From Chloroflexi bacterium HGW-Chloroflexi-4 (GTDB lineage: Bacteria; Chloroflexota; Anaerolineae; Anaerolineales; Anaerolineaceae), in NCBI GenBank assembly GCA_002840715.1, contig PHBW01000023.1, positions 1 through 64,000 on the forward strand: DNA of 64,000 nt, read 5' to 3'. Shown here piece after piece: positions 26,157-33,076 of this stretch. The translations under genes and the position numbers were made by a program. The stretch's first letter is position 1. Every line of letters begins with the position of its first letter. The notes beneath the pieces were generated by a model. It had not been told where the DNA came from and did no database searches. It saw nothing but the letters and a program-made list of their open reading frames with translations.

Positions 26157-26205
26157 AACAATTGTTATATAACCGCTTGACTTTTCATCCTTAAGGTTGT
26201 AATAT
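26157..26205 (+). promoter_or_regulatory. Divergent operator and rightward early promoter
   Basis: The early promoter is TTGACT (26177-26182), 17 nt, TAATAT (26200-26205), reading toward the gene at 26248. Two overlapping palindromes, AACAATTGTT (26157-26166) and GTTATATAAC (26164-26173), lie directly upstream, between this promoter and the divergent repressor gene. They are good candidates for repressor binding sites. Confidence 0.7.
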
Positions 26206-26247
26206 ATACCCATAGTTATAAATAATAAACAAAGGTATGGAGGTCAA

Positions 26248-26463
26248 ATGGCAGAAACAAAAACAAAACAAAAAGGTTGGCGGTTTTCTCCAGAAATTGT
26301 GTTGATGTTGACCGCAATTCGGATGAAGGATCATGACCGCTCAGAACAAAGCATGGTGGCTGCGCTGATTGCTGATCGTTATGCTTTCGACTTTGGCAGC
26401 ATGCCCATCATGGCGGCAATCGAATCGGTTTCAAAATCAAGGGTCGCGGATGTGAGTTCGTAA
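26248..26463 (+). CDS. Small early phage protein, possibly ribbon-helix-helix
   Basis: The first gene of the rightward early operon, preceded by GGTATGGAGG. The 71 residues include RFSPEIVLMLTAIRMKDHDR followed by a second helix (MVAALIADRYAFDFGS). This spacing is compatible with a short strand-helix-helix DNA-binding fold, but I cannot confirm it. Its position would suit a Cro-like regulator. A hairpin terminator follows. Confidence 0.6.
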   Translation: MAETKTKQKGWRFSPEIVLMLTAIRMKDHDRSEQSMVAALIADRYAFDFGSMPIMAAIESVSKSRVADVSS

Positions 26464-26464
26464 G

Positions 26465-26509
26465 ATCGTTTTCATGTGCTCAGGATAGCACTTGAAAGCG
26501 ATTTTGCTT
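26465..26509 (+). terminator. Early attenuator or terminator
   Basis: A 16-bp imperfect stem (26465-26480 with 26487-26502, two mismatches) closed by CAGGAT is followed by TTTTGCTT. It lies between the first and second early genes, so it may limit readthrough into the replication genes unless antitermination occurs. Confidence 0.6.
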
Positions 26510-26547
26510 AAAAAGCCGCGAAATTTACAGAAAAAAGGTAGGAAAAA

Positions 26548-26808
26548 GTGCCAAATAAGCCGAAACCATGGCCATACAACGCAAAGGGGGCACGTGACCA
26601 AGCTGCTGAAGCGGCAGTGGCCAGTTTGCTCGCATTGAGACCTTTGATCATGGGGAAGCAAATCACTGACACTGAGACTTTGCGCAGTTTGGCAGTCATC
26701 AATAATAACCTCAGCTTCATTCAATCCACACTCGAATCGGTTGGGGCTCAGACAAAAGTAAAACCAGATTTTTGGACTTTACCCAAGGGAGTATTCAATG
26801 GTCGCTGA
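26548..26808 (+). CDS. Hypothetical early phage protein
   Basis: An 86-residue protein starting with GTG (AGGAAAA upstream). It begins with a Lys/Pro/Trp-rich segment (PNKPKPWPYNAKGARDQ), followed by a helical stretch. It overlaps the next gene by 11 nt. I see no recognisable domain. Confidence 0.55.
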   Translation: MPNKPKPWPYNAKGARDQAAEAAVASLLALRPLIMGKQITDTETLRSLAVINNNLSFIQSTLESVGAQTKVKPDFWTLPKGVFNGR

Positions 26809-27055
26809 AGCAATTGAAGTGCAATCACCAAATGAATTGGATCTGACAGGCTGTGATGAGTTTTTGCATTTTGCCTATGCGGTCAGAGATGCAAAAAGCG
26901 GCAACGCCAGGCTGATCGAATTATTCAAGGCGCTAAATCTTGATTATGAGCATCAGCATGTCATCTCCCTTTTTGGCTTGCTGATGAGCCGGGCGCCATT
27001 GACCGTTGATCAGGCGTTGAAGCTGAAAGAAATTCTTGAATTGGGAGGGAAATAA
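26798..27055 (+). CDS. Hypothetical early phage protein
   Basis: An 85-residue acidic helical protein (DEFLHFAYAVRDAKSGNARLIELFKALNL). It overlaps the upstream gene by 11 nt, and its TAA shares one base with the ATG of the following 28-codon ORF. No family recognised. Confidence 0.55.
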   Translation: MVAEAIEVQSPNELDLTGCDEFLHFAYAVRDAKSGNARLIELFKALNLDYEHQHVISLFGLLMSRAPLTVDQALKLKEILELGGK

Positions 27056-27141
27056 TGGCAGAAATTTTATGGTGGATTTTTGTTTTTGTGCTGTTCTGCA
27101 TCGCGCTCGCGGTGGATGCAAAGACGTTTAAATCGGCTTAG
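27055..27141 (+). CDS. 28-residue single-pass membrane peptide
   Basis: A very short ORF whose ATG overlaps the preceding stop (TAATG), with GGGAGGGA just upstream. Most of the product is one hydrophobic helix (ILWWIFVFVLFCIALAV) ending DAKTFKSA. The next gene starts 17 nt later. The ribosome binding site and stop-start overlap argue for real translation; the function is unknown. Confidence 0.5.
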   Translation: MAEILWWIFVFVLFCIALAVDAKTFKSA

Positions 27142-27157
27142 AGAATAGGAGAGAAAA

Positions 27158-27376
27158 ATGGCTGAAGAGATTAAAGAACTTGTTGTCGAAGAGTTTGAGA
27201 TTAAAGAAAAAGAGGTTCATACATTTGAACCTGGTCATAAATATTCAGTTTTCAAAGATCCTAAAACGGGAAAATTTTATCGCCCTAAAGATAATTTTAT
27301 TGTCCGGTTCTCTGGAGAAGGCGATTTAAATGATCGATTTGTGGAGTTGGATCAATCAACTGTTGATGTGAAATAA
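27158..27376 (+). CDS. Hypothetical early phage protein
   Basis: A 72-residue acidic protein with an ATAGGAGAG ribosome binding site. After an acidic helix (EEIKELVVEEFEIKEKEV) comes a short beta-rich part (KYSVFKDPKTGKFYRPKDNFIVRFSG). No domain recognised. Confidence 0.6.
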   Translation: MAEEIKELVVEEFEIKEKEVHTFEPGHKYSVFKDPKTGKFYRPKDNFIVRFSGEGDLNDRFVELDQSTVDVK

Positions 27377-27473
27377 CAATTCGCGATGCAGCACAAGAAT
27401 TGAAATACATCCCACCTGGTGGGCGCTTTTTCAAAGCGGTTGATATCCAGAGAAAATGAGAAAGGAAATAAAA

Positions 27474-27812
27474 ATGGAAAACCCTGTAGTAACACTCGCT
27501 CCAAGAATTATTGGCACTGAAAAAACACCAAGTAATTTGCGTGGTCTAGATACTTTTTCAAAAAAAGTAGTTACCCAATTGCCAGAAGTTGAAGTTGGTT
27601 ATTCTCTGGTGGTTGAATTTTCAAACCGGAAACAATTGAAGCAAGGCAGAAAACGGATATTAATGACTGGCCACAGATTGTTTGGAACCGGACTTGTGGT
27701 CACTAGAAGCCAGAATACAAAGTTGTTTGTTTGGCTGAGAGACGAAGATAGACATATTGCCACAGAGATCCGAAATCATCGCAGAACAATGCGCGAGGTG
27801 TGCAATGCTTAG
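27474..27812 (+). CDS. Hypothetical phage protein upstream of the tyrosine recombinase
   Basis: A 112-residue basic protein. The ATG at 27474 has AAAGGAAA upstream; the earlier in-frame ATG at 27456 does not. The C-terminal half is Arg-rich (GRKRILMTGHRLFGTGLVV, IRNHRRTMREV), suggesting nucleic-acid contact, but no family is recognised. It overlaps the recombinase start by 8 nt. Confidence 0.6.
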   Translation: MENPVVTLAPRIIGTEKTPSNLRGLDTFSKKVVTQLPEVEVGYSLVVEFSNRKQLKQGRKRILMTGHRLFGTGLVVTRSQNTKLFVWLRDEDRHIATEIRNHRRTMREVCNA

Positions 27813-28722
27813 TCAAACCCTTAAACAAGAATTTTCACCTGCAGCTTACGATCTTGACTTATTTTCTGATTATCTTGAAGAAAAAGGAAATTCAGAAAAG
27901 ACGATCGAGACCTATTGTTCTCAAATACGAGGGTTCATACACTTTTTTTCTGACACCACCGGCCAGGCATTCGCGCCTGAGATGGTGATACCTAAAGATT
28001 TGAGATCTTATCAGCACGAAAGCAATCAGGTTGAACACTGCAAAGCCGCCACCTGGAACCTCCGCTTCAATGCATTAGCGGCTTTTTTCAAGTTTGCATC
28101 TGAAAAGAAGCTGGTGTATGTGAATCCGTTTGAGAAGGCGGGTCTTGAGCTGCGAAAGAAGCAAAAAGAAGCGCCGAGATCTCTGGATCGCAACGATTTT
28201 GCGCGTGTAGAACGTGCAATAGAGCTTCGGGTCAACGTTTCAAAGACTGAAACACAACGGCGCCGCGCCATCCGTGACAGGGCTATGTTTAGTCTTTTGG
28301 CTTACGCAGGGTTGCGCGTGGGTGAACTTGTTGAACTTCGCCCTTCTAATCTGCTGATGGGTGAACGTAAAGGGCGCGTCGACATCGAGCACGGCAAGGG
28401 AAATAAAGAAGGATCCGTTCCGCTTGCCAGAGAAGCGCGCGTGGCCATTAGTGAATGGTTGGCGCTCAATGGTGATGGTGAGTTGTTTGATGGCATCACA
28501 GAGCGTCAGGTGCAGCATTTTTGTGAAGAGATCAGCGCAATTTCTGGTGTGAAGTTTACTCCGCACACGCTGAGGCATACCTTTGTATACCGTGTTCTTG
28601 CCGCGACCGGCGGTAATTTATCCATGGCGAAGGAATTAGCCAGGCATAACCGGCTTGAGCAAACCCAGCGCTATGGGCTGCCCCATGAAGAGGATAAGCA
28701 GCGCGCCGTCGAAAATCTTTGA
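27805..28722 (+). CDS. Tyrosine recombinase (XerC/D-like)
   Basis: A 305-residue site-specific recombinase. The N-terminal SAM-like core-binding domain (about 10-110) contains EKGNSEKTIETYCSQIRGFIHFF. The catalytic domain shows the set R (AYAGLRVGEL), K (HGKGNKEGSVPL), HxxR (PHTLRHTFVYRVL), H (LARHNRLEQTQRY) and the nucleophile Tyr in that last motif. I chose the ATG at 27805, which has GAGGTG upstream. Because the serine recombinase lies at the attachment site, this enzyme more likely resolves dimers or acts on another target than integrates the phage. Confidence 0.9.
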   Translation: MLSQTLKQEFSPAAYDLDLFSDYLEEKGNSEKTIETYCSQIRGFIHFFSDTTGQAFAPEMVIPKDLRSYQHESNQVEHCKAATWNLRFNALAAFFKFASEKKLVYVNPFEKAGLELRKKQKEAPRSLDRNDFARVERAIELRVNVSKTETQRRRAIRDRAMFSLLAYAGLRVGELVELRPSNLLMGERKGRVDIEHGKGNKEGSVPLAREARVAISEWLALNGDGELFDGITERQVQHFCEEISAISGVKFTPHTLRHTFVYRVLAATGGNLSMAKELARHNRLEQTQRYGLPHEEDKQRAVENL

Positions 28723-28729
28723 TGATTCG

Positions 28730-28787
28730 CTCCCCTGTATGGTTGCGGGTGGTCAACCACCCACTCGGCCATCCGCAGCCAGGGGAG
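28730..28787 (+). ncRNA. Structured RNA element downstream of the tyrosine recombinase
   Basis: CTCCCC (28730-28735) pairs with GGGGAG (28782-28787). Inside, TGGTTGCGG pairs with CCGCAGCCA through one G-U pair, and the apical part contains GTGG-TCAA-CCAC. The nested helices form a compact fold of about 58 nt between two genes. No T-run follows, so it is not a plain terminator; it may protect or regulate the mRNA, or be a protein-binding site. Confidence 0.5.
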
Positions 28788-28813
28788 ATATTTTATCCAC
28801 TTAGGAGGAGCTT

Positions 28814-29077
28814 ATGGAAGGAAGTGCAGTATCCGGAACCTTAGAACTAAGGATTATTGCGGATGAAGACAAAACCGAAAGTTTTTACACCAAGCTTGCG
28901 GGGTTCTTGAAATCGAATGGATATGAAGTGATAAGCCGTTCATCCGATCGACCGGATACAAACGATCCGCGTCGTATGAAGTTCTTTGTAACTGCAATTC
29001 CAAAGGTCCGCAGGCCGTTGGTGTTGCCTGAGTTCAAGCGTGTTGGAAACGAAACTATTCTTCATGATGGTGGGTAG
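28814..29077 (+). CDS. Hypothetical phage protein ending at an in-frame TAG
   Basis: An 87-residue protein with a strong TTAGGAGGAG ribosome binding site. A strand-helix pattern is visible (GTLELRIIADEDKTESFYTKLAGFLKSNGYEVISRSS), with a basic middle. The same frame continues with coding character for another 71 codons after the TAG stop, so the two parts may once have been, or may still be, one protein. No family recognised. Confidence 0.6.
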   Translation: MEGSAVSGTLELRIIADEDKTESFYTKLAGFLKSNGYEVISRSSDRPDTNDPRRMKFFVTAIPKVRRPLVLPEFKRVGNETILHDGG

Positions 29078-29293
29078 GTCATTATCAATCAGATCATTGT
29101 TGATTCCAGGGGCAACACAGCATCAATAGAATTTGCTGATATTCCAGCAGTTCAGATGCCGTCTTGGTCGCTTGGAATCAACAAACTGTTTGATTTTCTC
29201 GAGGAGCGTGAACGTGTGCACCTCACTGTCAGTATTGCGGATAGCCGTATTGGTTCATTGCATAATCAGCCCGTTGCACTGTCCGCGGATTAG
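29078..29293 (+). CDS. In-frame continuation after the TAG of the preceding gene
   Basis: The 71 codons after the TAG read VIINQIIVDSRGNTASIEFADIP and on to DSRIGSLHNQPVALSAD, a protein-like composition with no further stop. There is no ATG, GTG or TTG at the beginning. The first usable ATG is at 29156 and has no ribosome binding site. It could be translated from an ATT at 29081 (GGTAGGT just before), by TAG readthrough, or be the remnant of a gene split by a nonsense mutation. Confidence 0.4.
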   Translation, partial: VIINQIIVDSRGNTASIEFADIPAVQMPSWSLGINKLFDFLEERERVHLTVSIADSRIGSLHNQPVALSAD

Positions 29294-29394
29294 TTATGAA
29301 AGCAGTAGTAATAAAAATCAGGATGTTCCCAAATTCACCATGCTTTTGCCTCTTTTTCTCTTGATTCAAAAAGTATTTCGGGTCCTGTCAAATA

Positions 29395-29493
29395 TATGTC
29401 GCATAAGAACTGATTATCCGACATAAAAGGGCAAGATCAAGGCGATTTGGAGCCAAAAACAGCAAGTTATCTCACATAAATGATGTCGCATAA
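29395..29493. promoter_or_regulatory. Four copies of a TTAT-n-CGACATA motif upstream of the primase gene
   Basis: Sites: TATGTCGCATAA (29395-29406, inverted), TTATCCGACATA (29414-29425), TTATCTCACATA (29467-29478) and GATGTCGCATAA (29482-29493, inverted). They form two inverted pairs separated by about 40 nt. The last pair ends 19 nt before the ATG of the primase-helicase gene. Likely operators for a dimeric regulator, or initiator sites of a replication origin. Confidence 0.6.
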
Positions 29494-29512
29494 CATGTAA
29501 GTTGAAAGGGGT

Positions 29513-32482
29513 ATGCCCAAAAATGGAGCACAGATCACCTTTTCCGTAGCGCCCGCACTCCTTGCAATAAATTTTGCGAGCAATTTTAAAAAGTATTTGG
29601 GTATTGGAGGTACAAAGTTGACCATAGGCATTGATGATCTCGTACAGCAAGTAAAGCAAGTAAACAAGATTGAAGAGGTGATTGGTGAAGAATCTGGTTT
29701 CACCGTTCGCGGGCATGGACGCAATTGGACCACTCAAGAGCACGACTCGCTGGTGATCGATACGCATAATCAGTGCTATTTTTGGAACAGTACTGGCGAG
29801 CACGGCGATGTGATCGAATGGCTCTGCAAGCGAAAGGGTTGGGACTTCAAAGCAGCTGTTGAATATTTATGCAAGCGCGGCGGGCTGCAAAGTCCAGACT
29901 GGAGAAAGCAAGACCCAGCTGTGCGGATGGCTGCCAGGCAGCGTGAAGATGTTTTCACAGTCTTTAATAATCTCACCCATAAATGGCTTCTCGCGGAACC
30001 TGCTGCTATGGAATATTGTCATGGGCGCGGCTGGAGCGATGAGACGATCACTCGCACGCGATTGGGCTTTACTGGCAATTTTGACCAGAGAGAAAGTTAT
30101 AGAAGCGAGTTGATCAATTCTCTTGGCGGCGCCGGTGTGGATGTGCGCTCACCTGCTGCGGTTGCTATTCTCGGATTCAAGGGGAATGTGCATCAATGGT
30201 GTGTGGATTATGGGGTAACCCCCAGGGCAGACTGGAATGATCGAAACGAGATACCGGGTGTGATCGGTTGGAATCGTCTTGTCTACCCACATTTCATGGC
30301 GGGAAGATGCAATTATTTTTCTCTGCGTGGTTTTGAGGGGCGCGAGCATTTCAATCCACCGGTTGAATTAGTGGGTGATCGTCAGATCTATGTGAACCCA
30401 AAATGGTCTTCAAGTCAGCCGATGTGCGTGGTGGTTGAAGGTAAAGCGGATGCCATCACCCTGGATCAGTGGGATATTCCTGCGATCGCTTTGAATGGCG
30501 TGGCTGCAGATGACCGGATCATGCGTTTTATCGGAGCAACAAAAGAGAACAAACGTGCTATGTTTTTCTTGGGTTTGGATTCTGATAAGGCTGGAGCACT
30601 GGCCAGTTCTAAAGTTGCCACGATGCTTGGACCAATGACCAGAATTATTGACTGGCGCGCTGCTGCTGACCAGGCATTTCGGCGGTTGAAGACAGATATT
30701 GAAGACGTTGAGATCAAAGATGCTAATGATGTGCTGAAGGCATCCATCAAGAAAGGTTTGAACCTCGATGAGGTTCAAAAAGAGCTGGGTTATGCCATAA
30801 ACACCTGCCTTTCATTTGTTGAAATGATCTCTGGTTGGGCTGGTCAGCAAGAGGGCGTTGAACGTGATCGAGCCATGGGGCAAGCGCTGGCTGTAATTGC
30901 CATGATGAGCGAAATGGAACGCGCTCAGTATAAAAAAGCACTTGCAAAGTTGTTGAAGGTTGACCAGCGCGAGCTGGACCGTATGGTTAAGACGATCCTG
31001 GATCAGGCAAAAAAGAAAGATGCTGATGGGGATGAGGTCGTTTATACCCTTGGCGGTTGGATTGATGGATGGATCGTTGAATATCTTTACATTCGTGAAA
31101 AGCATGAAGCAAAACTTGCCTGGCGAGATCCAAATGGAAACGTTGCCAGCGGCGATTCTGTGGTGATCAACGGCACGCGATATAAGCCAGAACAACCTGA
31201 AGAAACATTTAAAGAACGCGGTATTTTCTTCCCAAGTGAGTTGGGATCTTTGAAAAAACCAGGTGAATTGGCATTAATTATTGAAGCTTTTCTTAATAGT
31301 GTATACATCCTTCCAAATGAATTGACTGCAAAAATAATCAGCTATTGGGTGCTGGTGACCTGGTTGTATGACTGTTTTGACGCCCTTCCTTATCTAAGAG
31401 CCATGGGAGCTTCTGGCGCGGGTAAATCGGAGCTTCTTTATCGTGTGGGGCTGGTTTGCTACCGATTGATGATGGCAGGCGGTGCAGATACGGTTTCAAC
31501 CATGTTCCGAAGTGTAGAACGCTTTCACCCCACTGTTCTTTTTGATGAAGCTGATATCGAAAAATCTGATGCATCCAACGAGATAGTTAAGTTTCTCAAT
31601 TTTGGGGCGATGAAAAACCATCCTATTTGGCGTGCTGAAGAATTCATTGATGAGAACGGCAAAAAATCATACAAATCGAAGATGTATCCCACTTATTGCC
31701 CAAAATTGATTGGTATGCGCCGTGACTTCAAGGATGATGCGGTCGGTAATCGTGCGATCACTTTCAAGGTCCAGGAACGCGGGATGCGTGAGCTGATGGC
31801 GAGGAATATCCCACTGCACGTGACAGAAGATATCCATCAGAGAGCAACAGCAATTCGGAATTTGATGGTGCGTTGGCGTTTGGAGCACTGGCAGCCTGAA
31901 ATTGAAATCAATATGGATTACTACGAACTGGACATCAGCGCTCGTTTGAACCAAGTTACCGGCGCTTTGATGATGGTGGCCAAGGATGATGAAGCGCTAC
32001 GCAGTGAGATGAAAACTTTCATGCGTGGATATTATCTTGAAATGACCCAAAACAAGAGCATGACCATCATTGCCAGAGTGATCGAAAGCATTCTCAAGAT
32101 TTATCAATACCCCGATCTTCATAAGCTGATGGTTGTGAAGGAAGAGGGTGGAAACGAGAAGATTTTGGTCGGGCATGTGACCAGAATAGCGAATGAAATC
32201 ATTGAAGAGATGAATTCTACCGAAGATGAAGGACATGCCAGCAACGAGCAAGAGCAAAAATTCAATAAACGAGATCTCAGCCCTCACCGGATCGGACGTT
32301 TGATCAGGGAAGATATGCAGCTTCAAATGTCACGACGCACGAATATGGGATTCTATGTTTATTACGACCAGGAAAGGGTCAACGAGCTGGCCAGACAATA
32401 CGGCATTGACCCTGCTGAAATGGGTCCACAACCTGGAAAACCATCAAAAACAACTGATGTGCAGCTGGAGATCCCATCATGA
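29513..32482 (+). CDS. Phage primase-helicase (Toprim and P-loop ATPase domains)
   Basis: A 989-residue replication protein. Residues about 65-130 resemble a CHC2-type primase domain without the zinc cysteines (QCYFWNSTGEHGDVIEWLC). A Toprim domain lies near 300-385 (CVVVEGKADAITLDQW and later FFLGLDSDKAGALAS). A P-loop ATPase begins near 630 (MGASGAGKSE) with Walker B VLFDEAD near 680. An alternative TTG start at 29618 has an ideal GGAGG 7 nt upstream and would remove 35 poorly protein-like residues. It probably primes and unwinds DNA at a phage origin. Confidence 0.85.
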   Translation: MPKNGAQITFSVAPALLAINFASNFKKYLGIGGTKLTIGIDDLVQQVKQVNKIEEVIGEESGFTVRGHGRNWTTQEHDSLVIDTHNQCYFWNSTGEHGDVIEWLCKRKGWDFKAAVEYLCKRGGLQSPDWRKQDPAVRMAARQREDVFTVFNNLTHKWLLAEPAAMEYCHGRGWSDETITRTRLGFTGNFDQRESYRSELINSLGGAGVDVRSPAAVAILGFKGNVHQWCVDYGVTPRADWNDRNEIPGVIGWNRLVYPHFMAGRCNYFSLRGFEGREHFNPPVELVGDRQIYVNPKWSSSQPMCVVVEGKADAITLDQWDIPAIALNGVAADDRIMRFIGATKENKRAMFFLGLDSDKAGALASSKVATMLGPMTRIIDWRAAADQAFRRLKTDIEDVEIKDANDVLKASIKKGLNLDEVQKELGYAINTCLSFVEMISGWAGQQEGVERDRAMGQALAVIAMMSEMERAQYKKALAKLLKVDQRELDRMVKTILDQAKKKDADGDEVVYTLGGWIDGWIVEYLYIREKHEAKLAWRDPNGNVASGDSVVINGTRYKPEQPEETFKERGIFFPSELGSLKKPGELALIIEAFLNSVYILPNELTAKIISYWVLVTWLYDCFDALPYLRAMGASGAGKSELLYRVGLVCYRLMMAGGADTVSTMFRSVERFHPTVLFDEADIEKSDASNEIVKFLNFGAMKNHPIWRAEEFIDENGKKSYKSKMYPTYCPKLIGMRRDFKDDAVGNRAITFKVQERGMRELMARNIPLHVTEDIHQRATAIRNLMVRWRLEHWQPEIEINMDYYELDISARLNQVTGALMMVAKDDEALRSEMKTFMRGYYLEMTQNKSMTIIARVIESILKIYQYPDLHKLMVVKEEGGNEKILVGHVTRIANEIIEEMNSTEDEGHASNEQEQKFNKRDLSPHRIGRLIREDMQLQMSRRTNMGFYVYYDQERVNELARQYGIDPAEMGPQPGKPSKTTDVQLEIPS

Positions 32483-32504
32483 ATGCAGTTTTTGCCATTG
32501 CTCA

Positions 32505-32826
32505 GTGTACTTGTGTACTTCAGTGTACTTCAAACCGGGCTACTACTTTGTTTTGCAGTTTTAAAAAAGAGTCAAAAAACAAAGCAAAGCGTCTCACCCA
32601 TACCATGTTCACCAAAGTACACAAGTACACTCGCCAATTTATTGGTCAGTTTTTGGTAATTTTTTGCTTAATAAAATCAATAAAAGTAATTAAAAGCTAT
32701 GTATTTATGTATATCAGTGAACATACAGACGACAGAGGGCTTTTTTTGCTCTGCATTCTTTATGTTTTTTTATGGTCAAGACCGTTTTGGTGTACTTCAA
32801 AAAAGGCTATGTACACCAAAGTACAC
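32505..32826. repeat. Seven copies of GTGTACTT: iteron-like cluster
   Basis: GTGTACTT occurs at 32505, 32513, 32523 and 32790; its complement AAGTACAC occurs at 32615, 32623 and 32819. Several copies are adjacent (8-10 nt apart), and some extend to GTGTACTTTGGTG. The 360-bp gap 32483-32842 is AT-rich and holds no convincing gene. Its position directly after the primase-helicase gene fits a replication origin or a binding array for a phage DNA-binding protein. Confidence 0.7.
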
Positions 32827-32842
32827 GGAATAGAGGTCATTT

Positions 32843-33076
32843 ATGGATAAAAACGGTTTCACTTTGTGGCAAATGGACAATAAAGCCCTTGGGTTGAAGG
32901 GAAATATCATCGTTGCACTGGATGCTTATACCCGGCGGACTGGTTTGGTGGCCAACGTGGTTGAAGTCAACGCGGCGGATCTTGGTGAAGAAACGATTGA
33001 GTGCGTTGGGTTTGAAATCAAAGCGGTCAAGACCGTTTTACCGGGAACTTTGATGGTCGGGAGGGTAGAAAACTGA
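32843..33076 (+). CDS. Hypothetical phage protein upstream of the methyltransferase
   Basis: A 77-residue protein with TAGAGGTC before the ATG. It looks beta-rich (GNIIVALDAYTRRTGLVANVVEV, VKTVLPGTLMVGRVEN). Its TGA shares one base with the ATG of the methyltransferase gene, so they are coupled. No family recognised. Confidence 0.6.
   Translation: MDKNGFTLWQMDNKALGLKGNIIVALDAYTRRTGLVANVVEVNAADLGEETIECVGFEIKAVKTVLPGTLMVGRVEN

Noticed and set aside
32479..32850. An open frame of 123 codons starting inside the end of the primase gene
   Set aside because: It runs through the GTGTACTT repeats, is rich in Cys, Phe and Lys, has no ribosome binding site of its own and no protein-like pattern. The gap is better explained as an iteron region.
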